Shown here in pieces: positions 35,977-49,142 of a DNA stretch of 64,000 nucleotides. The position numbers were made by a program, and so were the translations under genes. Numbering within the stretch: position 1 is the first letter of the stretch; each line of letters opens with the position of its first letter. Source of the stretch: Sipunculus nudus (lineage: Eukaryota; Annelida; Sipuncula; Golfingiida; Sipunculidae); NCBI GenBank assembly GCA_026874595.1, contig CM049307.1, positions 54,288,370 to 54,352,369 on the forward strand. The letters run 5' to 3'. Under the pieces are notes generated by a model. It had not been told where the DNA came from and did no database searches. It saw nothing but the letters and a program-made list of their open reading frames with translations.

Positions 35977-37708
35977 TTCCTCCTAATATATGCACTTTCT
36001 GGGAAAAAATGTTAATATCAGTTTTCAGCCTAGGCTTGTTGATTGATTACTGGTACAATTAAAAAGTCTGTTTTGAGTTAACTATTAATATCTATATAAT
36101 ATTATTTTTGTGAAAGCAGAGTATGTAAATTTATTTAAATATCCATGTCTTGGATCAATATTGCTGCAACTGTAACTGACATTCTTTTGGTACACAATAT
36201 ATTAAAGGCTATTGTTTTGTTAAATATTTTGTGCACACCTGTGGTGGATCAAAACAAGGTACAGTTCACAAAAACAATTTCCTGTAACCAAAGTGTAATC
36301 AGCTTAGTATTTACCTTCACATAATAGTTCAGTCAGCTAACACCAGATGGCAGGAGAATACATAAGACCAAAAATATCTAGTTCTGTCATTGAAATCAGT
36401 AAGTATTTATACTAAGCTAATGCACAACTTCTTATACAAAAGGAAAATGTTATCTGCTGTTGGCTGTGTTCAGCCTTTCCAATTGCTACCTGGTTAACTG
36501 CAAATTATGCTCCCCCCCCCCCCCTCCCTGCACCAGTCCTTTTCCAGGCATGTTTCTAAGCCTTTTAAAAGGTGCTGCTCACAAGAGCTGTGTCCCACTT
36601 ACGGACCTTTCTCACTTAATTGTGTCAAGGTTTAAGTGGATACATGTACTTGAATTAAAGTAAGGGGCCTTGGCACACTATCTCTACATACAATGGATAA
36701 TGTAAAACATACTCAAAGTCCTTTTGCTGATTATATGGATGTGGTTTTAACAGTTTTCGAATCAACTGTGTTCACTTTGATATCAATTGGGATTCTTTAG
36801 TCTGAGCATGTATTTAAATCCTAATTTTTTTAGGGAAATGCATTTGCAGCTTGAGAATTTGAAATTAAGTCACCATAGATACTAATAAATAAAATTCTGA
36901 TTTAACAGCTTAAATGACAATTTTTAAAGGGCAATGCATTAGCAGCCAGAGTATATGAAATAGTGTTGCAATAGATAGTAATATATTAAAATCTGATTGA
37001 ACTGCAACAAATAATTTGTTCACATTTGAAGGCACAAGCAGATTGATTCTAATCAGTTTCATCCTATGTCCTCTGCAGCATGGCAACAACAGTGGGTTAG
37101 CATTATAACTGCAGTCTGGATACCCACCAGATGTCATTTCTACCTACTCAAAATTAAACTCTTCCAGTTAGGCAGCATCAGACAGCCGGACTACTTGTCT
37201 CAACTGTCAAACTTTAAATCAAAATTTGCTTCATTTCAGGGAAACACCTGTTTACATTTCATGTGTGTTAAACTGTGCATGCTAACAAAATATTACTTTT
37301 TCCCTGGCGTCCTAACCTCAAAAACACTCATGTTTATATAATTTGCTCTGAAACAATTCTTATCCTTAAATGAACGGACTGCATCACCCTCTTCACTACA
37401 TTAATACCTACGCCACTGGTGTATTTAGAAGCCCCGGTGCATTGTGGATCGAAGATTTTGAAGCCAACTAACCCTAACCAGCAAAGTTGAACTCTTGTGA
37501 GTGTGCACACGGGATATAATTCATTTGTTACTGTATGTTATATTCAAGTGACCTCACAACTGATAATTTTTTTTAATATTTTTTCATGCAGTTTTGGTCT
37601 GAGTAACATGAAGTCATAATTTCTTGCCTACTTATGCTATGTCTCAAACAAGTGATCTTACATGTAGTTGCTGACTGGACACTAGTACAAGTGATGTTAA
37701 ATAGATTT

Positions 37709-39165
37709 TACTAGGGACCCAGGACTCTTGATGCTAAGCTGCATTTGTCTATAAGGATATTTTTAAAGATCTTGTGATCTTAACCAATGACCTTGTGACC
37801 AAAAAATCTTAGAACTTATTATCCTTGAACTTGCAGCATTTAGATTATTGTAACAATCTTTTAATAAAAGTAAATTGGTCCAGTGACCTTGACCTCTGTT
37901 AAGGGGTAACCTCAAAATCTAAAGATTTCTTCCATTTTGGGCAAGTAAGCCATGTGTGAAAGATTTGATTTATAGTGCATCCACAATCATTTTAAAGATG
38001 TGGCTCCTGTGACCTTCACCTTTGGCCTCTGGATCTTAAATATCAAAATGTTTCTTACTTGTGGGTCATTAATAAATCAAGTTTGAAGCCAATCTGTCTA
38101 GTCAAAGCAGAACTATCATCCATAAACTAATTTGTGGATGGATGGGTCCTGTGACCTTTGACCCTATGACCCCAAATCGAAAAGAATCTTCCCCTATAGG
38201 CAAGTGAGTAATGTCTTTAAAAGTCTGGCTTGAGATGCATTCACACTCCTTTTAAAGAAATAGGTCATGTGACCTTGACCTTTGGACTCCAAAATCGACA
38301 GGTTTTACTTTATTGGTGAGCCATATATAAGTTAAGTTTGAAACCAATATGTCAAACAATTGGAGTTATCATCTGGAAACTAATTTCTGAAACAGATGGC
38401 CCTTTTGACTTTGTGACCCCAAATTCATTTATGCTCTCCCCATACTGGCAAGTCAGCTAACTGTGCAAATAGGAAAGTTTGGGATGAAAAGCTTGGCTTA
38501 ATATGCAGCCATAATCCTTTTTCAAAGAGTCTGTGACCTTGACCTTTGACTTCATGACCCCGAAATCACACAGGTTCTTTCTTGAGTGGTGGACTGTGTT
38601 TAAGTCATGTTTGAAATCCATATGTCAGTCCAACCTGGAGTTATCATCTGGATTCAAATTTGTGTGGATGGACAGATCGACAAACAGACAGACAGGGTGA
38701 TTACTATAGGGCATCCACTTGTGATCAATAAACACACCAGGTTTTGGGACACTAGATGCGAAACTGACATTATTGTTGTCATTTAATTGTAAAAAAAGTA
38801 GAAAAATATTTGTAAAATTAAGAAAAAAATACAGGTGGCGCCACCACTTATCAGGAACTGACATAACTAGTCACAGTCAATATTCAAGGCAAGATTAATG
38901 ACAATCCATGCATTAATTATCAAGATATTGGAGGTTTTGTATCACATTTTTTATTATTCTGGGGGGTACTTACAAGCCCCATACCTTGGAGGATATAGGT
39001 CGCAGGTTTCCAAGGAGATTTTTTATAGACTCCCCTAAATTTTTTGTTACAGGCTTCTAGGGTCAGTGGTTATGATTTGTGCTCTGATAATGGACGACTG
39101 GATGGCCAGACGGACGGACAGCCGACAGACAAAGGGCCATACCTACACCTCAGTTGAGCTATAAT
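37709..39165 (-). mobile_element. Composite tandem-monomer element (minus orientation)
   Basis: Reading on the minus strand: a head like AGCTCAACTGAGG with GTCCG-type repeats (39165-39090); one ~337-type monomer including AGGTGGCGCCACC (38833-38845); a second head ATGCCCTATAGTAATCACCC with GTCTGTCTG (38716-38650); then about four ~260-bp monomers each containing TGACCTTGACC; and a decayed tail (CAGCTTAGCATCAAGAGTCC then TGGGTCCCTAG) at 37709. The same order is seen on + at 55394-56669. Confidence 0.65.
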
Positions 39166-41512
39166 AAACCTCTATAATGCACTTAACATATAGTGCAAGT
39201 AGACTGTATTTTACCCTGGCTTGTGTGAAAAGTTTTGCGATTCACTGCGGTTTCTCTCTATAAAGAACAACATTATCATGGCTTTACACAAATTTTATAT
39301 TTTTATTTCCATCATACAGAAATCAGCACTGAAAGTGAACGAAACAGTGAAAATTTCGAATATTTACAGGATTCATAATTTACATCAACATATACAGATA
39401 TCATACAATGTATTTTAATGAAGAGGCATGTACACAAGCTTCCAAGTAATACACGGTAAATACATCCATACTTCACAATACACTCGCATGGCATTCCACT
39501 GCTGTGAAACCTGATATAACATAGCTTATCTACAACATGGATTTAAGGCCTTTAAATACCACAGATTAACTACACCTATATACATTTTCTGAAATGACTT
39601 GTTTATATTTAGATATATGCAGCACAGCAAGGGATTCAGAAATACTGTAATACAAAGTAGTAAACCATAGTTGTTATAGCAGTCCTTGTGAGCCTTATCT
39701 TATTAAATACTGGGTTATATTATGTTTCCACTTTGTTCCATCTTCATCAAATAAAAATATGACATTGCTAACATTGTTAGTAAAACAGATACTAGCCCCC
39801 CCCCCCCCACCCACACACACACCCTGAGCCAATGTTGTAATTGATTTCCTGTAAAATATCTTCTCAGACTATCTGAATTAATGTTGCAATGATTTCTGTG
39901 CAATACATACCAAAACAATCTACAAATGTCATAACCAGATCAAAACATTTAATGTTGAGTAAAGTTTCATTCACTCTTATAATCACCATTCACTCCTAAT
40001 CAAATCCCAAATATAATTCATAAATCAGTTCATAAATATATAATGAATCATAACAACAGACTTTTTAACTACACTCAAGATGTTAAATGACTTATGTATA
40101 CTGCACAAAATTAAAGCTTTCTGTACACATTGATTAGAAATAGTATATTTGCACAAAGAGGTGTAAAAATGAGTAAAAATAAAAAATATGTAAACCATCT
40201 TATGACAGAATATCTATTTCTCTAACTCCAGGTAACAGCAGACATGAATTTCTTGTATTTTTTATGGTAAAACTTACAATATCTCCTGATTTGAAACAGA
40301 TAGTAGAATAGCTTGCCTAACAACATGAATATCAAAGAGAAAAACTGAGAATGCAAGCACAGCAAATTGACGGTTATGTGTAATGGGTATAACAATGCAT
40401 AGAAAATCAATGCATTAAATTGCAACCTGACATTACAAGTAAAGTGTAATTGGTTCATAACCTCTGAATCTATTATTATTTTTTATCATGTGCCACCCTG
40501 AAACGTACTGTAAAATGTCAATTAGATAAAGCATGTTGCAATGTCGAGGCTATTTAACTTTAATGTGAACTGCAGTTTCAATGCTCGCCGGTAGACCCCT
40601 CAACTTTCATAGAAACAAAATTGGTGGCAATGAAAAACAAAAAGGAAAGCTACATAGTTCTTTTAAATGCCAAAACTGACTAACATCCATTATGTTAAAA
40701 TAATTTATTTATAAGAAAGTCTGAAATGTAGTATGAAAGTAAAAACTGTGTGTTTGCTAGATAGATATGATCTGCACATTTTGGGGTGTTATTTGGCTAA
40801 ATTCATCACATGTAGGTGGCAGTGTTTGCAAAATGAGAGTGAAGAAAAGCATAAGATACTCAAAAGTGCACAAGACCATATCCATGCTAAAAGTGTGCAT
40901 CTCAATCTGATTGTACTAAACCTGAAGTAGTACACTTTGAATCCACACTGTAGTTCATTTAAAAAAAGCCTAAACTAGTTTATTTAATAAAACGTAAGTT
41001 TGCTGTCCACACTTGGTTTTTAATCTTATTTACTGTGCTGCAAAAAATGATATTTCTCATTGAAATATTGGGTCAAATGGATTTGCGTGTACACAGTGCT
41101 ACATACTAGAAACCAGTTCACTGTTAACCAGACTAACGTTGACTACAGTACCTTTCAAGCTGACTATAGTAGACTGAATTGATGTGGATTACTGACCTAG
41201 TGGGGACAGAGAAATAGGATTCATGATCTTGGTTAAATACAAGTGTGGATACAGCCTAATTATTGAGCACTCCAGATGTAAAGGGGAAAATTTTGTATAT
41301 TTGACCCTGTGATTCAAAGGCTAAAACTAGTTTCTGTAACTCTAGCAAAATTTAACAATTATTCCTTTGAAATTTTATTAAATTTAAACTTCAGCAGAAC
41401 AGTTTTTTTGTAAAATCTAAACTATTTTTAAGCCAATGATAAGAGCAAACAATTTTTCAAGGAGGTTTATTAAACTGAACCACAGTATCCTTACACCTCT
41501 ATTCCTAAGTCA
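39166..41512. other. Intergenic, TXNDC15 side
   Basis: AT-rich sequence with no gene. A C-run and CA repeat are at 39794-39825. Part may be 3' UTR of TXNDC15 if a distal polyadenylation site is used. Confidence 0.5.
41466..41471 (-). promoter_or_regulatory. Candidate polyadenylation signal AATAAA for TXNDC15
   Basis: TTTATT on + (AATAAA on -) lies about 405 bp beyond the TXNDC15 stop codon. It is the first canonical hexamer I noticed downstream on that strand; actual use is unknown. Confidence 0.35.
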
Positions 41513-41777
41513 GAAGGGTATGCATTAATACCCATCTGTGTGTGTCTGTGTGTGTTTGTTCACAACAAAATTCACACAATCATGAACATAGTGATTTCAG
41601 AAATGAGCCAATGAAGAATAGATTTGAATTTTGTGTGAATCTGTCACATGATTTGTCCAGGAACATCATCAATGAATATTCACAAATTGACAGTCACTAA
41701 TGCATGAATGAACCTTGGAATATGGGCTGAATAAGTGAATGGCAGAGGCCTGCATTCTTTAGAATACAGTTTTATAG
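41513..41777 (+). repeat. Dispersed repeat family, copy 2
   Basis: Same landmarks as 35650-35976 in the same order (GTTCACAAC, CCAATGAAGAATAG, GACAGTCA, TGAATGAACCTTGGAATATG, GAATAAGTGAATG, CTGCATTC). It lies within the probable 3' region of TXNDC15, in sense relative to the + strand. Confidence 0.75.
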
Positions 41778-41876
41778 TTGACAGTTTATCTACCACATTA
41801 CCTTTGTGCTCATTCCTTGTGATACTTGGAATCTAAGGAATGCAATATTTAATATCAACAACAATAACATCATCAT

Positions 41877-44800
41877 TTACTCTATATGTTCATGTTCCTG
41901 ACCTAGGGATGCTATCATTCTCCATACGCTGAGGCCTACAGAGGAGCGCAGCAACATCACAGAAAACACCACAATCACAAACACCCAGGAGATGATCAGA
42001 AAGTAGTCCACGTAAGGCTCCGGAGTACTAGGCAAAGGACCCTCGTAATCTTCCTCTGTTAATTCTACAGAACTATTTGGAGCCAAACCTGAAACAGAAA
42101 CAATAAGAAAATAGGATGAGGTTTTTGCAATGCAAAAACAGACATATGTCTCCCCTCCCTATGGGCCTCTCATCCCCAGACTACTACAAAAGTCACTGCA
42201 TTCACAAATTATTTATATTCTGGCTACTTGACCTTATACTGAAGGTCAAGGTCACAGGTTTTTAACACTTTCAAGATTTTGGAAGAAACATTTCACAAGT
42301 CAAATTTCATTAAAATATATGAGTGGTTCAAAAGTTACAGCATTCACACATAACTTCTACTCTGGCTGATTTGACCTTGAAGATCCAGGTCAAGGTCATC
42401 AGTTTTCGAACTCATTAACGAACTTGGTTAAAACAGTGTTTCAAATCTTAGCAGTAATATGCGATACTTCAAAAGTTAAAGGGTTAAGGCCTATTTGACC
42501 TTGATGATGAAGGTCAAGGTTACTGGGTTTTGAATTTGTTGACATATTAGTTGAAACAATTAAAATTTAAAATTTCATGAAAAAATTTTGTGTTATTCAA
42601 AAGTCATCGCATTCAAAAACAAGTGACCCATGGGTCATGACGCTCAGCTGACTTACCAGTTGGTATTAGCAACAGTGTGATACTAGATGGATTTTTTATG
42701 TACGTCCTAGGATGTCAAGTTAGAAGCTTCTAGGTCAAATGCTAATGATTTGTGCCCTGTTAACAGATGACCACTTTTTTTAAAGACAATGGTCATCAAT
42801 GCATTAGTTGTTCAGATACTGTAGCTTCTGTATCAAATTTTAAATTATTCTGGGGGTACTTACAAGCCCCATAGCTTGGAGGATATGGGTAATAAAGACC
42901 TAATTTCAGGTTTCCAAGGAGAATTTTCCATGGACCTTCCAGGATGCCAAGTTGAAAGATTCTAGGTCCAGTCATTATGATTTTTGCCCTGTTAACAGAT
43001 GACCCCATCTTTAAAGGTCTCCATAAAAAAAGAGAAAAAAAAATCATTAAAAAGTTGAAAAAAAATACAGGTGACATCACCAGTCTGCAGACACTGATGA
43101 AATATTCCATGACCAATATCAACAGCCATGCAAAGAATCATGGTTATCAATGCATTAGTTGTTCAGATACTTGAGCTTTTGTATCAAATTTCCATTATTC
43201 TTGGGGGTACTTCGGAGCCCCATAGCTCAGAGAATATGGGTAACAGAGACCAAATTTCAGGTTTCCAAGGAGATCTTTAATGGATCTCCCTGGATGTCAA
43301 GTGAGAAGATTCTAGGTCCAGTGGTTTTGTGCCTGTCTATAGGACAAATGGACAGACAGACAGACGACGGACAAAGGGTGGTCACTATAGCTCAGATGAC
43401 TAACAGCCTGAGAACCATACTTTTTATTTTCTTTTGCCTTATGGGTACCTATTCAGACCTTAACACTTCACAAATTAAAACTTTTACCTGTTAGTGATAC
43501 CTGTATCAGAATTGGTCTTCAGTTCATCTATAAACTAGTTTTTAAATTTGCATGATGACTGGCTTCTGTGTTCCAGGAATAGAGCACAGGGCTCAAACCT
43601 GGGAGATCACTCAGCGGAGTGGCTCAGACTTTTCATGGTCAGCTCCCACCCAGGATGAGCACTACAGGTTTAATTGCCCCATGGCCATGTTTCACTTACA
43701 AACGAGTGCATCTTTTGGGGGGTTCCTCAGTGGTTTAAACTAGCAATAGGGTCTATTACAGAATGGAATTCTGCAGATGTACCATTACGTACATAGTTTA
43801 GGTAGCACTGAAAAACGCAGGTGGTTACCTTGAAAAATATGAAAGGAAAAATTATATGCATGATTGATTGTACTGAAAATCTGCATGTGGCAGAGTTCCC
43901 AAGCTTACATAACACACAGGAGCTCCTTGACAACAGATCAATACTTGACACTTAACACCACAGGTATATTATTGCTGAATGCAATTAAGTGGTGAATTAT
44001 GCAAATGGAAACATTCTGCATGATGAACAAGAGCGCCGCATATTGTGCATAATATGCCTGTGAATTCGCTGAGAATATAATTCAGGTGACAAACTGTTTT
44101 ATTGGTTAATACTCATCATCAGTTACATGAAAATCCGTCAAATATTTGGGTGGTGCCACCAAAGTTTGGTGACCTCTGACCTCACTGAATATGCATAAAT
44201 TTTTTAGGAAATCCAACTTAGGTGAGATATTATGTTGATTAATATTTCTGTTGAGTTTTATCAAAATCCATTATATTCCTTGTACGTTATTGCGGCAACA
44301 CCTTGTTCTGGCCTGTACAAAGTAGCCTAGTAACCTCTGACCTTATCAAATATGGATTTTGCCCATAATCAAACTCAGGCAAGATAATCTATTGGTAAAT
44401 AGTTATGGTGAGTTTCGTGAAAATCCATCAAAGCCCAAGTATGTTATCTTGGGGACATTAAAAATTAACGGATGGACAGACGGTGGGTATCCCATAATAT
44501 ATCCTGTCATAGACAGATGTATAAAAATGAATAATTACCCATAAGATAATAAAAATAATACTGACCTGTGATATTTTTAACAAAAGATATAAATGTAGAC
44601 AGGTTCCGGTCTGTGTGATTGAACCTGGCCACCGCTTTAGAATTGTGGAACACAAGTACACTGGGGACTGCTACTGTTCCAAACCTAGCATTTAACCTGG
44701 AATAAAAAGAGAAATATTAATAAGGGGAAAGACATGAAGTTGAATAGTCTTGTAAAATTAGCTACCCAATAATCAAGTCAACACTTCATAGGCCTGTTCT

Positions 44801-47800
44801 TTCTCAGGATGCCCATCTCTTTTGTGATAATTATGAATTTAAATTTATTTTATTTAAATTTCGAAGGAAAGGGAGGCTTACAATCATTGATGAGTTTATT
44901 TCTATGACCATATTTGGGTAAAATATAAGGGAAAAAATCAGGCCCGATATTATGCCTATTCTCTCACACCATCAGTTCAGTTTTCCTATATAGAAAAGCT
45001 TCCCCAGCAAAACTATCCAAGCACACAGTCTCAGTACCTCACATTTGGCTGTTTAACACCTTGTTATGGCTCTGTGTGTTGGTAAACACAGTCTACGTGT
45101 CTGTTTAGGATTACATGGCCGAGTGACCAGAGGTCTGATTTTGAGCGGCAACACCCCTTGTTTCAGCCAGCGGGAACATGTATTACATTTCTTTTCCCAA
45201 TTCAGTCAGGGCATCTCTGGATTGACCCATGTTGTGGCTCCACAATTTACACAGCCCCATGTGCTGTGTTTATGTTGACACCTGTGATTTTTCATTTTAC
45301 AGCATTAGCTTGGTTCAAATTTTTGCGCTAATCAGTATGTCCTCATTTTATGTGACTCATTTTGTATCAAATTATTAAAATATGTAAAAAATTATATAAA
45401 AGAAAGGTTTATAGCACAATCTACCTTCCATCTAACAAGCTCGGGTGACCACATACATGCTACGAGCAACTGAGAACCATGACAGCAAGATGTAACCAAC
45501 ACCTAATCAAATGTGAGTAATCACATTTCATGTATCACACCAATTTACATCGTTTGACATCTCAGGAAGGTGTAGAATAGCTAAAAACAACAACAAATGT
45601 GATAGCTAACTAGAAGCAGCCTGCTATAAGTGAACACTAAACAGAGCTGACAACAATTGCAGCTGGCCTTTAGCTCCTTCCTACTTCAAAGCCATTGGGA
45701 GGGTGATTCCAAAGGTCTTCCAAGAAGACTTGTTTCATGTTTGTTTCTACTATAAATCGGAGGGGAATTCAGCTGACATATCACAACATGAGGACTTGAC
45801 AACTCTAACATCCTGGTTGAAGAAGCCACCACACAACTGACCCCGCACAAGAGGGATTACCAGATTACTGCGTGGCTGTGTGTAAGGCAAGAATGCTGCA
45901 GTCTTCCAAGTGGCAAACGATGGCATTGAAATAATGCGTGTTCTTAATTTAGCATAATTCTAGCTTTTGAAGGGTGCATTGCATGCTACTTTTTCAACTA
46001 TTGAAATGGACAAACACACTCATAAATTCACAAAAAATCTGAAAACAGGACTGAAAATAAATTTGACCTGTAATGTTGACCTCTGACCCAAAATCCATAG
46101 TTATCATCCTTTTGTGATGGATTACATAAATTATATATCTGAATCCAATCAACTCAACTGAACTGTCAATAATAATAAGTCTGTCATCATCTGGAAACAA
46201 AATTTTTGGACCGATATACAGAGAGGAGGACAGTGTGATTATTATGTTGCACAAATTACTTTTTCAAAATGAGACCAATAATACATCAGTAATATTGCCA
46301 ATATATAAAATACAAATTGCCTGACAATAAACTCACCCACTATGTTGAAATGCATCTATCGCCATGACATCTAGCTGGGGAAATGCTCTTGCCAGGGCAT
46401 TATAATGAGGTGCAGCTTGAGCACTAAACATGCACCAAGGCGCGTAAAACAGGACTGTAGCACAGTTTCCTTCAGTCTCATTTTTTAGTGATAACTTTTT
46501 CATTAGCCGCGTGGCATTCACCAACTGTACCCGTGGAATGTTTTTAGGGTCTGTGATATTTCGTCCCCGACATGATATTTTCTTTGCATTTTTCACTTTG
46601 GTTCCATTGGCCCATATTGTCTGGTTATCACTACCCCATAAACTGATATTTGATGGGCTATCTTCTGTATCCTTTGATATGTCTAATACTAGTTTATCTT
46701 CTGCATCTCCATCTTCATGGCTGGATTCTGAGGCTGCATCTTGTTGAATACTTTCGCCTTCTTCCTCATTGTTTTCATCAACTTGTTCATTATCATCACT
46801 ATCTGTCCTTTCATCTACAACTTCAGTTGACTCAGTAACCTCTGCAGCTCCATCTAATGCAGCTTCTGGGGCTGCTGCTTCAGTTTTCAATTCATTTTGT
46901 AAATTTGCTTCTTCATCTGGAACCTGAGAATCTGTATGAAATGAAAAGAGAAATGCCTTTTCAGAGAAAACATGACACTGCCAGTTTTCATCATGTGTTG
47001 ATTGTTAACATGGTTATAAATATTTGTATAAAAATGTTTTGCAGGAAACAAATAAAATCCATAAAAAGATGCCTTCATCTTGTCAAAGATGTTAGGTACC
47101 AATAAAAAATCAGCAACATTACAATTTGTAAAGTACTGAGTTATGTATATTCCATTTTATGACACAGATCCAATAAACTGGTTCCATTAATCATTCACTC
47201 TGTGATGTAGGAAGACATGAATATGCAAAAGTATACAAAAGATTAAAATATATAATTAGTGGCGTTTTATATAATCAATTTTCTTGGTGATAAATATGCA
47301 TGTATTTAAGAACCCAACAAAAGTATACTAGAGATTTAAATATATAATAAGTGGTGATTAAATTTAATCAATTTCTTGGTGATGATTTGCATCCATTATT
47401 TAAGAACCAAAAAACCTGTTTAAAGAAAAGAACAAATTTACTGGATGGTAAATGATTTGCCAGCATATCTAGGACTCAACTCAGCACTATACATGTGAAG
47501 TACTTCATTAAGTTTTTAGAAAGATTCATAATACATACTTGAAATTAAAATTTCAATTTCAGGTATTCACTATATCCTCTTTTAATATTCTCTATTATTG
47601 AGCATCATTGAAGGCTCATATATATTTCCTGAAAAATGAGAACTGGCTTTCAAAAATTTCCTTCTTTCCCGAGGGCTTATTTTGTGTAAATAATAATACT
47701 GCTAACTGCTTTATAAAACAACCTAGGCCCACAAAACTGTCTGAATACACATTTTGCAATTTTCAGGTTTCTCAGTCTGGGCTATAGTTTCAATGTATAA

Positions 47801-48896
47801 AAATAATTTCTAGGCTAAAAGGCAAAACAGTAGGTTGGTTTAGGAAGAAAAAACATTTCCTGGGTTGACCATGAACACATCAAAACTCTATTTCTTCAAT
47901 TAATTTCCTTTGAACAAAATTATGAAAAACACAATCAGGGACAATTCAAGCACATTCTCAATAAATCTACAGCCAACTTTCCAAAGTAGGCTGTACCCAA
48001 CATTAATTACCACTTCTAAGTGGTTTTTAATTTTTAAATATACAGTGCTGAAGGCAGTATTGATTACTGATATGATTTTTGTTTTATCTGAATCATTAAA
48101 ATATAACTGAAAATGTCTTTGCACTGGTATAATTTAGGCAAGAATTCCTCCCAAGGTGCAGATGAAAAGCCAGAGTCAAAGGGATAACCCAATTACACCT
48201 GGAGAACAAAGGCTTAGTGAAGGGATTAGTTATAGGTGATTAACCCATTTTTATCCAGAGCACCTGGTCAATAGCAATCAACACCTAAACGCACAGCCAC
48301 AGCCTCCTCATTACTGACAGTGAAACCACACTAACAGCACCAGTCACATATCAATTACAACATTGCCTGAGTGGTCTGTAAAGAAGTCAGTGTATAGAAT
48401 CTAATCTATCACTGTTAAAATAAAACAAGCGAAATGGTTACATTTGTGTAAATTGAGTTAATTGTATCATTTTTGTTAAATCTGAAAAAAATGTAGCCTT
48501 ATTGGTTTAATTAAACTGAATTTTTCTTAAAAACTAAGGCAATTCTAGCTGATTTAGAAGTCCGTTTCACTGAAATCTGACATTTGGTTTTGAAAGGTTT
48601 CGTGAAAGACGACAAATAATTTATGTCATACAAAACTTGCATCATACAGGAGTGAAATTAAAGCCTGTCAAATTTTGCTGTGTAACGGGACTTTCTTGTA
48701 TTATCGCTCAACAGGTATCATAGCTACCCAGTAACAGTGGATTAACTCATATTGGGCGATATTATGTATATTTCATTTTTTGGTTCAGTTTGCGTTCTGT
48801 GTTTTATAAAAACTACATGAGAGTCGACCATTTACCCGTAATCACAGCAAATAGCAGCAACGACAGAAAAACACCTTTCGCCATGGGCGCAGCCAT
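41877..48896 (-). CDS. TXNDC15: Thioredoxin domain-containing protein 15-like, 4 exons, 332 aa
   Basis: Exons on the minus strand: 48896-48836, 46931-46337, 44696-44566, 42088-41877 (TAA stop). All are GT-AG with phases 1, 2, 1 that agree; the total is 999 nt. Residues 1-20 form a hydrophobic signal peptide. Residues ~25-100 are acidic, Glu/Asp/Ser-rich and low complexity. A thioredoxin-fold domain follows, with the line FYAPWCMFSAQAAPHY and later RFGTVAVPSVLVFHNS and RFNHTDRN, which are diagnostic of TXNDC15. The active-site position is CxFS rather than CxxC, as in the family. A single transmembrane segment (YFLIISWVFVIVVFSVMLL) precedes the short tail GQEHEHIE. Several Asn-X-Ser/Thr sites suit an ER-luminal domain. 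The human orthologue is about 360 residues, ER-associated, and needed for ciliogenesis. It is divergent from the elongase gene. Confidence 0.93.
42130..42612 (-). repeat. GACCTT-bearing tandem repeat in TXNDC15 intron 3
   Basis: On the minus strand this aligns with 4330-4865: GCGATGACTTTTGAA..., AATTGTTTCAAC, GTAACCTTGACCTTCATCAT. Three monomers, each with AGGTCAAGGT on +. It directly abuts the tail of the 42617-43404 element. Confidence 0.65.
42617..43404 (-). mobile_element. Tandem-monomer element (minus orientation) in TXNDC15 intron 3
   Basis: The minus-strand head (AGTCATCTGAGCTATAGTGA with GTCTGTCTGTCC, 43404-43330) leads into about two 337-type monomers (CTGGACCTAGAAT on minus near 43320 and 42973). 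It ends with a tail CAGCTGAGCGTCATGACCCA then TGGGTCACTTGTT (42650-42617). It is the shortest complete-looking member in the window. Confidence 0.7.
45062..45190 (+). repeat. Hairpin-bearing dispersed repeat, copy 1 (copy 2 at 60793-60905)
   Basis: GTAAACACAGTCTACGTGTC then TGTTTA forms an imperfect stem-loop; 60814 has GTAAACACGGTCCACTTGTG then TTCTGTTTAC. Downstream similarity (ACCAGAGGTCTGATTTTGAG versus ACCAAAGGCCCGATCTTGCG) shows the two are related. It lies in TXNDC15 intron 2. Confidence 0.45.
47227..47420. repeat. ~110-bp tandem duplication in TXNDC15 intron 1
   Basis: AAAAGTATAC...ATATATAAT(T/A)AGTGG...AATCAATTT...CTTGGTGAT...TATTTAAGAACC occurs twice in a row with about 80% similarity by eye. 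AT-rich, no coding role. Confidence 0.75.
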
Positions 48897-49142
48897 CTTA
48901 GCATAGCAAAGTCAAGGACTGCAGTTATTCACTTTCTGATTGGCTGAAAGGAATGGCCACCCCACGTTAGCCAATCAGAGGGACCGAAACCGGTCAGGTC
49001 ATCTGTGTGCCGGCAACACGCTGACAACCTTGGCTGGACGGGGCGAGAAGCAAATAGATATATCCCTGTTCTCAGGTGTAATTCAGGCAAAACCTGGAAA
49101 GAATTCACAGGTGAAAACCATCGTTAATACAAGATACCGACC
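48897..49142. promoter_or_regulatory. Putative bidirectional promoter with inverted CCAAT boxes
   Basis: Only 246 bp separate the start codons of TXNDC15 (-) and the elongase (+). Within it, CTGATTGGCT (48936-48945) and AGCCAATCAG (48969-48978) are exact reverse complements, placing a CCAAT box facing each gene. The stretch around 48960-49060 is noticeably richer in CpG than its surroundings (e.g. GGACCGAAACCGG, GGACGGGGCGAG). I see no TATA box in the right place for either gene. Paired inverted CCAAT boxes bound by NF-Y are a known feature of divergent animal promoters; binding here is inferred. Confidence 0.6.

Larger units (their letters stand above)
33923..37708. other. Intergenic between the convergent ASB and TXNDC15 genes, left part
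   Basis: No gene seen. It contains the ASB 3' UTR, a stretch with repeated GTCAGGGAA-type motifs (35165-35580), a dispersed repeat copy (35650-35976) and a diverged ~98-bp tandem duplication (about 36834-36908 and 36926-37008) marked by AATGCATT(T/A)GCAGC and ATAGATA(C/G)TAATA. Confidence 0.6.

Noticed and set aside
43552-43743. 63-residue frame and a GGCTCAAACCTGGG B-box-like motif
   Set aside because: No protein similarity and no paired A-box; probably part of an unclassified repeat.
46511-47105. Overlapping + strand frames
   Set aside because: They are antisense shadows of TXNDC15 exon 2.
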